Shown here: one piece after another, positions 45,478-58,518 of the stretch
How the letters are laid out: each line of letters starts with the position of its first letter
How positions within the stretch are numbered: the stretch's first letter is position 1
Origin: Neurospora tetraspora
Lineage: Eukaryota; Ascomycota; Sordariomycetes; Sordariales; Sordariaceae
Assembly (NCBI RefSeq): GCF_033439725.1
Contig: NW_026944387.1
Span: forward strand, 3,410,001-3,474,000
Direction: 5' to 3'
DNA length: 64,000 nucleotides
The notes under the pieces: model-generated
Told to the model about the DNA's origin: nothing
Seen by the model: the letters and a program-made list of their open reading frames with translations, nothing else
Databases searched by the model: none
Position numbers and translations under genes: made by a program

Positions 45478-48287
45478 CTTGGTTGATATGGTAGTAAGTT
45501 ATTGGTGTTGACCGACTAGCGGGTTGAATGAGTGATGTGATGTCAAGGATTGTGATGTAAAGAATGATAGGCTTCACTGAAGCTGTTGTAAAGAAGGTAG
45601 AAGTTGGAAAAGAAGGTGAGTAGATGCCGAATGCTCAAGTTGAAGCTGATGATTTTCCAAAACTCTGCAACATGGCGACGACCATATCCTTATATATCTT
45701 TACTTGTTCGTAGTCTTCCAGAATGTTCATGGATGCATGCCCATGTTGGCTGTCAAAGCATCGGTCAACGAACACGACGTTTCAGCGAAATGAGCGGAGT
45801 CTGATAACGGACCATATTCCCAAAGTTGATTCCAAGGTGACGATGTAAGCGGGTAGGTACCCCCGCGGGTAGACTGGCCATGGATAGGGAAACAAAACAG
45901 ATGGACGGCGGTGGAAGGTAATGTGGTATGCTGGCGGATCTCCAACCTCGGATACAACTCAAGGAGCATCAACTGCGTAGCAGTGGAGGGATCATTGCGG
46001 CTCCTCAAACCAAATGAGCGATACGAGCGCCATGATGGGACACCACAAACACACAGCGTCAAGCCCGAAGACACCGAGAGAAAGTGGTTCGTCCCAAGTG
46101 AAGATGGAACTTGCCGTGGCGCCGCAATGCCCGAGAACTGGCCGTGGGGTCAAGCTTCGATCCAAGTTTCGGCATCGCAAGCTATCCAAGCTAACCCACA
46201 AAGCCAAGCGCTGTGTTCTTGAAGAACTCCTCACCATCACAGGCATGAAACACATTTGGGCTGAGCAGCAGTGAGGTCTGTGTGGAGACTCAGGGGCAGA
46301 GCAGGGGGTGATTTGGGGGTAAACAAGGGTAGGCGAAGGGGTTCGCGTGGAGTCCTGCAGGGGCATCTTGAGCCTCCAACGTTCGAGAATCGAGCCAACG
46401 CTTGCTACCCTAGCGCCCGCCAGCGGCCATGTTACCGAGCCCATCTCGTCTCCAGCTGAGCCAGTCAAGAGGCTTCGATATCCCAGGTTTGTCGGAGTCG
46501 CGGGAGGTTGAACCGAAGTGTGGCGCCATTCAAAGATGGTTGTTTTTTCACGTGCGAAGAAGAGAAACGCCAAGAAGTCCAAAGGTGGTGAAATGGGTCA
46601 GGCCAGGATATGCCCCTGGCGTCAAGAGTCGAGAATCTTCGGAGCTGCTTATTCCGCTTACAACTCTGGGCAAAGCGGTCCGTACCGAATATTCGACAGA
46701 TGGGCCATGGTAGCGCCGGGCCCCTCTTGATAGAATTTTTGCATGAATGTCATTTTCACTTGAATGACACCCTCGGCATGGGCGCTTGTAAAGGGGTAGA
46801 TAGCCTGCTCTGGATTAGAGACTGACTGACGGGAACATGATGATGGGGTGTTGGACATGCGCGCGCTTGCGATAGCCTGAGTTGCATAATGTTTTTCTCT
46901 GTGTGTGTGTGGTCGAGACAAGTGTTGCCGTTGGAGACAGAGAGCCTCGGATGCTCGCTACCAGACTTGCAAACTGCGCATTGTCATCAATGCCATGGCG
47001 GACCACAAAGCAACGGCGGGAAGAGGGTTGGGTTGGGAGATCATAATGCCAACAGTTATGTGCATCACGGCTGGTTGGTGACCACAGGTACCGAGTGCTT
47101 GAGGTGTGATGGTTCATCATGTCCATCCCAGAAGTATAAAAATGATTTCATCCCAGAAGTATAATTCCTGGGAATTTCGGGATGGGACACGTCCAACGAC
47201 TTCAAGAGTCAGCTGGTTAGTCAATATGTTGGAAGCATCCGTCTTCTGCGGTGACTTTTTACATTGAAGGCTGGATAGGGTGAAAGTTGGAAACTTCCAT
47301 GGCTCATGGAAAACGAGCGAGTTGAAAGCTATTGGAAAAGCGAAGGCGACAACCGAGTTGGGGAATATCAATGGAGAAAAAAAGGTCAGTAGAAAAATGG
47401 CATGCGTTTGAAGGTTGAGGCAAATGATGGGCTGAGGCGGAATAGTCTGGCCATCAGCAAGACGGGATGGAATTGTGAGATGTTGACGAGGACGGGAAGT
47501 CAAAGTTGGGAGTTTGTGGTTGTTGGTCATTGCAGTGATGACAGCTGAAAGAGGAACGGGGACAGCTAGCGCCTAGCACAGCGCTGTCCGATAAGGAGCG
47601 ATAAGGACTCGAGCGACCTGGACAGGCACAAATAGCGGGGGTGGGGCGCACCCCGCCTAAACGGTGCGGCCCCACTGTTAGTGTATTGCTCCACTCCAAA
47701 CATCAAAAGTTCAACTTTCAAGTCGAACATTTTCACAACAGTTTCACAATCGGGAAGGTCCAGTCGAATCGACGGTGTTTGGCTCCTTCCGTTATTGCTC
47801 CCAGCACATCAAACAACACTTGCCGGGCCAGACTCGCGTCATACTTTAGCGTCGACCCTGAGAGCTAGCACATTATTCTGCTCGTCCTCTGGCGTTGATG
47901 AGTGTTTCGTGACCTGGTCACTGAGAGAAAGAAACAACAACGACCGAATACGGTTCTCAGGCACAATATCGACGTCACGGTTTCCTTGTCGCGCCTTCCG
48001 AGCTTGCCAGCTTGGCCGCCCTTTAAAGACACAAAAGCGTCCCTTGGAAGTCACGCTCCGTCGAACCAAACAAAAACAATTACGGACATCAACCGGTTGA
48101 CCCGGGCCGTCAACAAAAGCCCGCATTCATACCCAAAAATCGCTTGCTTTCTCACCTTGCCTAAATAAAAGCAACAAGACAGCAAGACAGCAAGACATCA
48201 ATATCAATCAACAAATAGCCGGCATTCCTACCTTGAGGAATTACTAACGCGTCGCCAGTACTACTGGCCCATCACTCTGACGTCACC
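45478..48287. other. intergenic between AA9 and YTH genes
   Basis: This 2.8-kb divergent spacer has only short ORFs without domains. A GACAGCAAGACAGCAAGACA repeat (about 48178-48197) lies in the likely 5' UTR of the YTH gene. Confidence 0.45.
45688..45696 (-). promoter_or_regulatory. TATA-like box of the AA9 gene
   Basis: TATATAAGG reads on the minus strand about 210 nt before the AA9 start codon, a plausible TATA position for a strongly induced secreted-enzyme gene. Confidence 0.35.
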
Positions 48288-50746
48288 ATGTCAAGTCCCG
48301 TTCTACCAAACATGAACAAGCTGGCCCTCGACGCTAAAACACGCGAGCTTAAGCAGCGACTCCAATCTATGCAAAAGGACCGCTCTGCTCGCCCTGCGAC
48401 CGCCACCAGCGAGAATCTTACGGCTGCCAGCAGACCCCTAACCCCCATGGTCGCGTCAACACCAAAGCCCCAGCAAGTTGAGATCCCGAAACCTCAGTTT
48501 GTTCCTCATACTGTTCCTGAGGTTCCTACCGAGACGTCCATCTCGGCCGATGAGAGTGATATTGCCGCTCTGATCCGCTCTTTTTCTGATCACGTCGATC
48601 CCATGCCAGGGATTGTTCCTACACCGGCTTCCTCTACCAAACCGCAGAATCAAAGCTCTGTCGCGAATCAGGCCACTCCTGCACCGGCGTCGAATCATTC
48701 CTCTATGCCTCCTCCTGGACTCGCAAAGGCCGTAATCACAGCGCCCTCTACTCCGGTCGAGGAGGGTGAGATTCCGAGCGACACTGAAGAGCCAGTTAAA
48801 GCAAAGGTCTACGAACGATTTCAAGAGCGGTCGAAGCACCAAGTCTCTCAGGGAACTGACAAGACCCCGCGATCCGGACCTAATACTACCTCTAACAAGA
48901 AACAGTTCCCTCAAAAAGGCCCCGGTAAGCCTCAAACAGGCACCGACAAGGCCCTACGTACAAATAACAGGCCTGAATCCCAAAATGCTCAGGCCAGGAA
49001 TGGGCCTACCGCTACCTCATTGACTCCCGAAAAGGCCCTCGAGCGAGCCCTGGAGCTCAACCCGGACCTACGGGAATGGCTGGTGCTAACTGATTACCAT
49101 AACGTTGAAATACGTACCAAAAAGATCGAACGATATCGTAAGCTGAAAGCTCTGGCCGCAGAGAAGGAAAGAATAGAAGCTGAGCATGCTGCTCAAAGGG
49201 CCAGGCTAGAGGCCGAGCACCGCAAGTTGCTGGAGGAAGAGGGATTGGACTTTGGCCTCGTCGCCACGCCGGTAGTCGACACTGCCCCGGCAACCACTAA
49301 CAAACCAACTGAAGCTCCTAAGGCTGTAGTGCCCAAAAGGGAACGCGAGAGGTCCGTGGACATGGCCGATTATCCTCCGGAGAAGAAGCATCGGCCCGAA
49401 GAAAATGGACCCCGGCCGATGGACATCGACAACGAGTATGACGACCGTTACCGTGAACGTGGTCGGCCCGAGTATCCTACCAAGCGTGCCCCATCATGGT
49501 CTCCGCGTCGTTATCGCGCACCGTCACCTCGTCGCGACCACCGTCTAAGCCGTCCCGCCTCTCGAGACCGCGAATATCAACCCTCTCGGTTTTCTCCTCG
49601 GCCTCGGTCCCGCGATCGTTCCGATTTCAACAAGTACGACGGACGCCTTCTCCATAAATATGACAACCGGAGTTATCGTGGTGACGATAAAGGCTTCTTT
49701 GACGATCACCGTGGAGACAAAGCTCCTCGAGCCCAGTCACCCCGGCGACCTAGGGATTTGGAGCATGTTGAGCACTTCAATACGGGCGAAAAGGGCGGTC
49801 AGTTTTCCTTGCGGTCGTCCTTTCACCATTTCATGCACAGAGTTCAAACACCCCCGCTAAGGGACCCAGCCCCGTTGATCAATGGCGATACCCTCTTTCC
49901 TTATGTTATCACAATCCCGGTGGAAAATCCGTGCATATGCCTTGGATGACCACTATATTAATGTTCCGTGATGCAGATACCCGCTTTTTTGTTCTCAAGT
50001 CGTTTAACAACGAGAACTTGGACAAGGCCATGGAAGACGTAAGTTTTGCACCCCCTCTGCCCTGGATCTCGCATTAGTGTTTCCGTGGTTTACGCATTAT
50101 TCACAGGGAATCTGGGTCACCCAAACGTCCAACGAAGAAAAGTTCACCAAGGCCTACGAGACGTGCAGAAACGTCATCTTTTTTTTCTCCGTAAACAAGA
50201 GCAAGGCTTTCCAGGGTTATGTAAGTTACGTGCCGCCTATAATGATCTCAAAGCTTTGCCTAACACGTCGGTACCTCTCAGGCATTGATGACCAGTCTAC
50301 CTTCGGCCGACATCACCAAAGCATCCTGGATGAAGAACATTCACTGGCAGACCTCCCCTCCCTTCCGTCTCAAATGGCTCAGCAAAGTTGCCGTCCCCTT
50401 TTCCCGCATCGGATACCTCAAGAACCCGCTCAACGAGAACCTCTCTGTCCTAATCGCCAAGGACGGTCAGGAAGTCGAGGAGGATTGTGGCCGCGCCTTG
50501 CTGAGAGAGATGGAATCGTATGCCGAGTGGGAATCGAACAAAACAACATTACCCTCCGGAAGTCGTCACCACAATCAACAACAGCAACAACACGCACGCC
50601 GGGAAAGCGATTCAGCGTCGGGCCTTAATACCGCCTCGTGGTGGAACAACAAGAAGAAGCCGCACCATAACAACAACAATCACTGGAACCACCACCACCA
50701 CAACAAGCGCGTGGAGGATTACCACGATAGGTCGTCTGCGCGTTAG
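48288..50746 (+). CDS. YTH-domain RNA-binding protein (YTHDC1-like)
   Basis: YTH domains bind N6-methyladenosine in RNA, or specific RNA motifs as in fission yeast Mmi1. Exons 48288-49797, 49977-50038, 50107-50220 and 50282-50746 encode 716 aa. The N-terminal 500 residues are Pro/Ser/Thr-rich with a helical segment (IERYRKLKALAAEKERIEAE) and an Arg/Ser-, Arg/Asp-rich part resembling splicing factors. The YTH domain runs from TRFFVLKSFNNENLDKAMEDGIW through NVIFFFSVNKSKAFQGYALM, an FRLKWLSK stretch, and NPLNENLSVLIAKDGQEVEEDCG, the last very like human YTHDC1. Trp residues of the aromatic cage are available (GIW, HWQT, KWL). The C-terminus is Gln-, His- and Asn-rich (NNNNHWNHHHHNK). Nuclear location is inferred from the YTHDC1 resemblance. 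Confidence 0.92.
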
Positions 50747-52411
50747 ATTGGCCAGACCCTTCCTGATCATCTTGAGTCCGAGCCTTCTCCAGTGTCAACG
50801 GGCCCTCCAGCTCCAAGCTCTCCGGTCGTCTCTAGACAGAATCAGGTTGACTTACAAAGCCAGACAATAAACATCATCAGAAACCATACCAAAAAGGGGG
50901 AACGAAAGAAGGAAGACGGAGAAGGGAAAAAGAGAAAAAGAAGAAAGGAAAAAGAAGAAGGGAAGGAAAAAGAAGAAGGGAAGGAAAGGGGGAAGAATGG
51001 AGGAAGAAAAAAAAGCAAAATCAAATACTCGACTGGAGGAACAAGAACAAGGCAGATTAACAAGAGTCTGATGGGTGCTAAGGGCGTGCTCGTGTATCAT
51101 TCTGGAGATGGGTTCGGGAATAGAAGGCTGCATGGTGGTGTCACGAGGACGTACGGGCTCCCTGAAATCTTGGGCCAGGTGGGGGGATTGACACCCTGAG
51201 CAAGTAGTACTGTTTGGTTGGCGAATGGGGCAGTACCCCAGTAGGTCGGTCCCTTGTCACTGGCTACCAGTCCTCGGGCCATTGGGTTTCGTGAGCATGA
51301 TGGGTGTGGAATGTTTGTACGTTTAGTTAGATTATAAATGGAGGAAAGCATGCAAGTCGAAGATAGATAGGATGAGAGAACAGCGCAGCACAGCACAGTA
51401 GAATATAGCACGTTACAGCACAGCACAGCACAGAACAAAAAAAAAGCGAAAGAGAAGAGGAGAATTCAGAAGAGAAGAGAAAAGAAGGAAAAGAAGAGAA
51501 GAGAAAAGAAGGAAAAGAAGGAAAAGGAGTGAGCAATACCACAAAAAGACCGGATTCTGAGCGACTAGGTAACAGGAGAGAAGAAAAATGACAAGGCGGT
51601 TGAATGGATGGATGCAGTGATATCCGGAAGTGTGTTTGTCCTCTTCAAGGTCTCCTCAGCGTCTTCTCAGCGTCTTTTCAGGGCGTACGGTGGTGGGCAA
51701 GAGGGAAATACATTCAAGTTCCTCGCTTGTTATTAGTGAGATGGCCCGGATGTTTCCTTGTCCACACTCCACGGCACCAACGGGATCATGATGCGATGCC
51801 ATGCGATGCCATGCCATGCCATCGAGACAACCAACGTCCACGTCAAATGTCAAATGTCAATATATCCTCATCGCGGCTTGCAGTCTATATAATAGTTAAT
51901 TACAAACCTTAACATATATAGGTTTGCTGGAGTGCACCTACATGCATGATCGATGCCTGCCTGCCTCGACAAGCTAGGTCTTTCTTTCCACGGCGTCCCT
52001 GCTGATGGATGTATGGCCTGGTTGCGGTTGGTGCCTGAGGATGGGACGGAATCTCGCGCGGTCTCTCAAGTTGGCAAATAATGGCTGGCCAAATAATGGC
52101 AGGAAATGGATAGACAGGGCAGCATGAAAAGGCCAACGAAGTGGTGATCATGGACATTATGCGTGTTTTTTTTTTTTGTCGTGTATACTGAATTGAATGT
52201 CTATACGCAATACGGTGTCACTTTATGTCCCTTCGTGTCACTTCATGTCCCTTCGTGTCACTTCATGTCCCTTCATGTCCCTTCATGTCCCTTCATATCG
52301 CCCGAGATCCAAATATCCAAGTATCCAAGAGAGAACCAACAATCAGACATCCAAAAAAAAAAAAAAACAGAGTAAGACTTTTACATCAATCAAAACGGCA
52401 GGACCATCACA
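50747..52411. other. convergent spacer YTH / P450 with simple repeats
   Basis: It contains an A/G-rich tract (50897-51022), a CAGCACAGCA repeat (51383-51435), a GAAGAGAAAA-type tract (51440-51528), CATGC/GATGC repeats (51790-51822) and a decamer repeat. No gene was recognised. Confidence 0.55.
52215..52300. repeat. decamer tandem repeat CTTC(A/G)TGTC(A/C)
   Basis: About eight or nine 10-bp units with alternating A/G and A/C variants lie 110-200 bp past the P450 stop, probably in its 3' UTR. Confidence 0.8.
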
Positions 52412-54191
52412 TCAATCCTTCCTCCGCCGCCGCCTAACCTCAATCTTGACGTCCAGCGCCGGGATGATGGTATGCGCCACCCACGTCGGCGGCGGCCTGT
52501 TGGCGATGGGCTTGATGTCGTAGTTTTGGAGGATGTGGGCTAGCATCATTTTGACTTCGTGGGCTACGAAGAAACGGCCGGGGCTGTAACACAACTTCAG
52601 TTAGCGACGCACTTGCACATACACACAAAACACAAAGAAGAGAGAAGGGGGGTAGGGCAGATAAAGGTTGAAGTGGAAGGTGATAAAAGGTGTAAAAAAA
52701 AAAAAAAAAGGAGGAAAATACTAACCACGCACGCCTCCCATGACTAAAAGGCAAATGCTCACTACTAGTAGCCACCAACCCCAACCTCTTGATCCTCAAC
52801 GCCTCCTCTGTATCCCCCTTCTCTTCCTCCGAGCGAGCCTCATACTCCTCCCTCACCCTCGAGAACCTCAACGCGTCGTACGTCTGCGGATTCTCGTAAA
52901 TCTCCGGGTCATGCTGCACGCTCATGTTCGCCATCAGGATCGCTCCATAGGGGGCGTGCCACCCCTCAAACGGGTTGGTGATCCCTTCCTTTGCTACCAC
53001 CTTGCGGTGAGTCAAGCCCGTGCTGAAGGTCGACAGACGCATGCTTTCGCGGATGGCCGAGTCGGTGCGGTATAACCGGGCAAGGCCGTTTTTGGTCCAG
53101 ATGCCATTGGGTTCAGACTGCAAAACGGTGCTGGTTTCCTCGCGCAAGACGGACAGGTAGTTCTTGGCTGGATCGGAGGCGAGCAAGTCGAGAAATAAAG
53201 CGTGCAGGGTGATGACGGTGGTGTGGATGGCGGCGAACTCGATGGGCAGGAGACGCATGGCAATCATGTAGGGCGTCTGTTCGTGCGGGAGGTTGTCGGC
53301 TTTGGCTTGGCGGATGAGCCAGGTGATGAGGGATTCTTCTGGTGGTGTTTGCGATTCGCCGGATTCGAAGCGCTCAAAGTCCCGGAGGCGCTGCTCGATG
53401 ACGGGCTTGAGGAGGCGGTAGCCTTGGTGGAAGTGGTACCAGTTGGGCAGGGTGACGAGACGGCCGACGAGCGGGTGCAGGACCGTCGGGAAGAGCGTCA
53501 GGATGAGACAGTTGCGGAAGACGTCGTCGGCGAATCCGACTTGGCTCGAGAGGAAGGCTTGGTTGTGACAGAGAGGCAGGCCGACGGCTAGGCGGTTCAT
53601 GATACGGGGGACGATGGCCAGAAGAGCTTCCCAGAGGTTGAGGGTGTTCCAGTTCTCGGTGTCGGTGCCAAAGGCAATGTCGATGGAGTCGGCTACTTCT
53701 TGTTGGATGTCGGGGAGGAGACCGACGAGGTTGCGGGCCAGGTGCTTGTGCATCACCTTGGTAGGGAAGTGGTCGTCGACATTGAAGAAGTTGTAGGCGC
53801 CGAAGAGGACATCTTTGTGGGCTTCTTGGGTGTTAAGGACCGTCTCGGGCTGTTCGAGCATCCAGGCTATCTGTTCTCGAGGAACGATGATCTCGTCGGG
53901 CTGGCTGGGCGAAGCGGGAGTGACGAAGGAGCGGCCGTGTTTGCCATACTTGTTGTAGCCTTCTTGGACCCAGTTGTGGTAGTTGGAGAGGTTCATCCAG
54001 TTGCGGATGGTGGCGCGAATTCCTCCACTGTAGCCAACTCGAGGTAGCGATTTGGGATACGTTGGCTTCTTGGTCGAATCGATGGCAAAACTTGCGATGG
54101 TGAAGAGGATGACAAGCGCCGTGATGCGACCCGGAGTCAAGCTGGCCAGCAGCGACTCGAGGAGGTGCGAGCTCAGACTGGTGGTCGCCAT
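52412..54191 (-). CDS. cytochrome P450 monooxygenase
   Basis: Haem-thiolate oxygenase of unknown substrate. Exons 54191-52726 and 52583-52412 encode 545 aa. The N-terminus holds a hydrophobic membrane anchor (ITALVILFTIASFAI). The I-helix has FAAIHTTVITLH, the K-helix ExxR is AIRESMR, and the haem loop FSHGRRACPGRFF supplies Cys489, its codon split by the intron. The layout and the AAIHTT I-helix are common among fungal secondary-metabolism and hydroxylase P450s, but I cannot name a CYP family. No biosynthetic backbone gene is nearby. The start is the ATG that puts the anchor about 20 residues in. It is divergent from the nuclease gene, 491 bp away. Confidence 0.93.
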
Positions 54192-54682
54192 TGTGTCTAT
54201 CGTGCTTGGATTGTCATTTGGAAGAAGATGTTTTGGTCGTGCCCAAGAGGTTCGGTTGTCGTTGGCGCCATGTTTGCTTATTCTTGGTTCGCGATGAAAC
54301 AGGGACAAGAAGTTGACGAGGATCGAGGTCGACGCGGATTGGTGTTTCTTGTCAAAGCGTACAAGGCACGTCACTTCAGGGGCTTGGTCCACTATAAACA
54401 CTTACCCCAGCCCGGCCCGTAGTGGGGGTTGGCTTTTAGACAGCCGAACCGGTGGGGTTCCCGTCAGTTCCACTTTCTTTGTTTTCTTCAGCCCTATGAC
54501 GAGCCTCGCGCCTCATCCCTTCTTCAACTTCTTTCGGCCTCGTGGAAAGGTAGCCTTGCTGATGTGGAAGGCGCCTTCCGTCTGATCGCCATGCATCACC
54601 ATTCCAATATCGCGACAGGGCCAAATGTCTCGATGTGACACCACCAGCACGTCAACAAGAAAGACAATGCGAGTAGTTCGAC
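54192..54682. promoter_or_regulatory. shared divergent promoter, P450 / Artemis-like nuclease
   Basis: The two start codons face away from each other across 491 bp, so both promoters lie here. No individual element can be assigned with confidence. Confidence 0.5.
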
Positions 54683-56759
54683 ATGTCGACCTTTAACGGC
54701 TTGTTGGCCGAGTTCCCCGACATTAGAGGTTAGCATATCACCCCCAGTTCCTCCGTGGTTAACTCGATGGCTGACCATGGTATAGTCGACTTCTTCCGAA
54801 ACCACCCAAACCGCAGGCCTCCCCTGGCTTGTTTCTTGAGCCATGTCCATACTGATCACCTCGCTGGTCTCGACACTTTGCGCTCACCATTGTTAGTTGG
54901 AAACCCTGCCCTCTTAACGGCTATTTCTAACTGTACCTAGCGTATATTGCTCTGCCGCCACCAGGGAGATACTGCTCCGCCTAGAGACCGTCTCTCGCCG
55001 TATCAACTATGCCCAAGGCATCCTGGAAGCTCGACAGCTGTCCTACAAGCACCTCAAGAACTTGTTGAAACCACTCCCACTTGACACCCCAGTCGAACTC
55101 GAACTCGAACCAGGGAATCACATCCAAGCCACCCTGCTAGATGCCAACCATTGTCCTGGCGCTGTCATGTTCTTGTTCGAGGGTCAAGGAAAAGCAGCCC
55201 TTTACACTGGGGATATCCGGAGCGAACCATGGCATGTCAACGCTATTGCAAGATCACCGTCTATGGTTCAGTATGCATACGGGTTGAAGACCCTCGATAC
55301 CATATACCTGGATACATCCTTCATCGAAGACATTGACTTTCCCACAAAGGCTCAGGGCATCAGCGAGTTGCTGGACAAGGTCTCCAAGTATCCTCCCAAT
55401 ACCATCTTCCACTTTCAGGCCTGGACATATGGGTACGAAGATGTGTGGGTTGCCCTGTCCAAAGCACTGGGGTCAAGTGTAAGAACCACCCTTGTACTAT
55501 ACATCGGTTGTCAGCTAACATTGATAGGTCCACGTTGACGAATACAAGATGGGCATTTATCAGTCCCTCCTCGCCAAGGATCCAGCCAACAAGCGTGACT
55601 TTGGTGTTCTGCATCACGTGTCTCCTGAGGCTCCGGCACTTGTGGGATTTATGCGCGGTAATTCGTACCACCCGGGCTGCCTGACATTGGATGAAAACGT
55701 CCGCCTCCATAGCTGTGAGAAGGGCAACTATTGCAAAACAGTTCGGGAAAACCCGGTAGTCCAGATACATCCCGTCCTTACCCACCTCAATAACGGTGAA
55801 GACCTTCCGGAACTTGGCATTGGCGGAGGCGGTGACGATCTTGAGCACGACGAGGAGCAAGACCACTTGTCTCAGGTACAGATACAAATGGCCACCAAGT
55901 TGTAAGACTTCCCGCAAGTATCCGTCGGTTATTTCTTTACTAACTCAGACAGCATCCGATGGCTTGAAAAGTCAGCTGAAAAAGTCGAACTTCTACCTCT
56001 CGAATCTTTCGCCAGCGGCTCCAAGATTGAAATAGGCATGGAACTGCTCACATCCGGCGCAGATAACAAGACTGCACTGCTGAATTTCCTGCAAGATCTG
56101 ATTAACAAGTCGAAATCTCAGATAGCTCTGGACAGGTCCCTTCTGGCCGCGAACAGCAGAGCCGAAGGAACACTGCCTAGCATCATCACCTTTCCTTATT
56201 CGCGCCACTCGTCGTATGCCGAACTTTGTCATTTGGTTGATGCTTTCAAACCAAAAGACGTATGGCCCAACACTGTTAATCCGCGCGAGTGGCTTGAACA
56301 AGGTATGGCAATCCCTATCCCCAATGGTCATCACCAGTTACTGATGCTCGGATTTTGTCAGGTATTACCATTGAACACTTGTTTGGAAAGCATTGTTCTG
56401 GCATTTCATTTCGACACGATCAGTTGATGGAAGAGATATTTGGAACGAGAGAACAACCTATCCAAATCAGTGACGACAGCCAATCCACAGCTAGCCATCG
56501 TGCAAGCTCGTTCCATGAATCTTCATCGCCGGCCCCACAGATCGTCGACAACTGGGATGGCACAACCATTGCCCCCAATCTGAACTTGGAGAGCAGCTTC
56601 TCTCAGATTTCGGTTCAGTCTGAGGCTTCCTTTGACATGCGCACTCATGCCTTCCACCTGATGCTTGACAACGCCATGAACAACGCCGGCCACGAACTCG
56701 GTCTTATATCCACAAGGGACCACCACACCAACATGGAAGTTGAACTAGGCGAAACATGA
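54683..56759 (+). CDS. Artemis/SNM1-type DNA-repair nuclease
   Basis: Metallo-beta-lactamase/beta-CASP nuclease of the SNM1-Artemis-Pso2 group, acting on DNA ends or cross-links. Exons 54683-54728, 54786-54891, 54941-55478, 55528-55901, 55953-56302 and 56362-56759 encode 603 aa in one frame. The N-terminus MSTFNGLLAEFPDIRVDFF is typical of fungal Artemis-like proteins. The metal motif is FLSHVHTDHLAG (H35, H37, D39, H40). Further motifs are DANHCPGAVMFLFEG, LYTGDIRSEPW and TIYLDTSF; the DRMBL part includes TIFHFQAWTYGYEDVW and FPYSRHSSYAEL. The C-terminal 150 residues are Ser-rich and poorly conserved. A role in non-homologous end joining or cross-link repair is inferred from the family. Confidence 0.93.
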
Positions 56760-57323
56760 TTGGAGCGCATATTCTCAAACCTTCAACGGCACTCTCTTTT
56801 GGATGTCTCGGCTCCGGGACCCCCTTTTCTAGCGTTGTAGTGTAGCCACGAACACCGGTACTTGGCCGCGCCCAGCATGGAGAATCTTGTTTCCAGCAAT
56901 CGAATTCGAATGATTTACCCCAGAAAATCTGGAGATCGACCTTGGACTGCAACACTCTCCGATCAATCTGTGGCATGACGGGCATGATTTAGCCATTTAC
57001 AACCTGTTTCGGCCCTTCCCTCCTTTGCCAAAATGTCACCTTACTACCCCCGTTACCCCAACTTTTGATGTTTCAGGGCCATGTGGAGTTCGTGGAGACA
57101 CACTCTACGTCAATATCGGGAGGTGGCTTTCACATGGGGACGGTGTAGCGTATAGATGGCTCCAAAGGGAAGGTAGATGAGCTTCTCGGGATATAAAGAT
57201 CGGAGTCCCAGATCTTCAACGTGCCTGCAGTCACATCTTGTTCCCCGGGTACCTGGACCCACTGAGCCGCTTCAACACCCCTTCTTCCCGACAATATCCT
57301 AGGGTACATCTTGCAGGGCAAAG
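56760..57323. other. spacer between nuclease and GH43 genes
   Basis: No gene was recognised. It holds the nuclease 3' UTR and the GH43 promoter. Confidence 0.5.
57192..57198 (+). promoter_or_regulatory. TATA-like box of the GH43 gene
   Basis: TATAAAG lies 126-132 nt before the GH43 start codon. Confidence 0.35.
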
Positions 57324-58518
57324 ATGAGGCTCCTTAGTCTCATTCTCCTCGTCTCTACCTGGGCCTGGGCCTGCAGCGCCCTCGTCATCGATACCGTATC
57401 TCTAGGCCTTGCCGAAAACCAGCTAGCACAGCGCACCGACCCATCGCTTGCCGGATACCTGGGGGTCTTCTTCCTTGGCGCCGATCCCTACGTCTACTTC
57501 TACCTCAGCAACGGCAACAACCCCATCTCATTCAAGGCTCTGAACAAGGGGTCACCCATCTTTAAGCCGACCAAGGGGACAAGAGGCGTGCGGGACCCGA
57601 CTATCGTTCCGGGTGGAGGTAATGAGGCTGAGAAGAAGAAGTGGTATATCATCGGGACGGATTTGAATATTGGGAAGGTGCGTTCTAGACGGGCTAAAGA
57701 CAGGGGCTGGAAGAGGTTATTGACGGTACTACAACGGCACAGACAACATGGGACGCAGCACAACGAAAGGGCTCCAAGGGGATCTTTGTCTGGGAAAGCA
57801 CCGATCTGGTCAACTGGGTCAACGAGAGACTGGTGGTGGTGGAAGACAACACAGCCGGTATGGTGTGGGCACCTGAAGCGATTTGGGATCCGGCGAAGGG
57901 TCAATATCTCGTTCATTGGGCTTCCAAATTCGTACGTCCCCCGCTCATATTCCCTTCCCACCCCCATCCCCCCGTCCTAACCTAATGGCATGATAGTATT
58001 CCACCTCCGACCCAAACCACACCGGCACCCCCTCTTCCATCAAAATCCGCTACGCCTACACCTCGGACTTCAAGACCTTCTCTACTCCCCAGACTTACAT
58101 CGACCGTTCCCCAACCAACATCATCGACCTTACCATCCTCCCCCTCAACCCCCTCAACTCTTCCTCGCAATCCTACCTTCGCTTCATGAAAGACGAATCC
58201 CTCAAAACCGTCTTCGTCGAAACATCCACCACCGGCCTCTTCGGTACCTGGACGCGGGCCGGCGGGTCATCAGCCATCATCCAATCGGGTGTAGAAGGAC
58301 CGGCGGCGTATTGGGATAATACGGTGCCGGGGAAGTGTCATTTGTTGTTGGACTTTTATGGGAGTGATGGGTATAGACCGTATGAGAGTAGTAACCCGGG
58401 GAATAATGGGGGGTGGACGGCGAGTGGGAGGGGGGCGTGGCCTAGTGGGTTGAGGCATGGGAGTGTTTTGGCTGTGGATCAGAGTCTTTATCAGAGGCTT
58501 AATTCGAAGTGGGGGTGA
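57324..58518 (+). CDS. secreted GH43 glycoside hydrolase
   Basis: Family 43 enzymes are mainly arabinofuranosidases, xylosidases and galactanases acting on plant polysaccharide side chains. Exons 57324-57677, 57743-57931 and 57997-58518 encode 354 aa. The signal peptide is MRLLSLILLVSTWAWACSA. The five-blade propeller starts at GYLGVFFLGADPYVYFYLSN. GVRDPTIV carries the RDP motif with a catalytic Asp, and MVWAPEAIWDP is the characteristic WAPE block with the acid region. The end, WPSGLRHGSVLAVDQ, holds the usual late His. No carbohydrate-binding module is attached. Substrate cannot be told from sequence alone. Confidence 0.9.

Noticed and set aside
44449-45486. Long plus-strand Gly/Val/Ser-rich ORF opposite the AA9 gene
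   Set aside because: Shadow frame produced by the strong codon bias of the AA9 gene.
44422-58518. A single plant-wall-degrading gene cluster including AA9 and GH43
   Set aside because: Unrelated genes and kilobases of spacer separate them, and orientations are mixed, so clustering is not supported.
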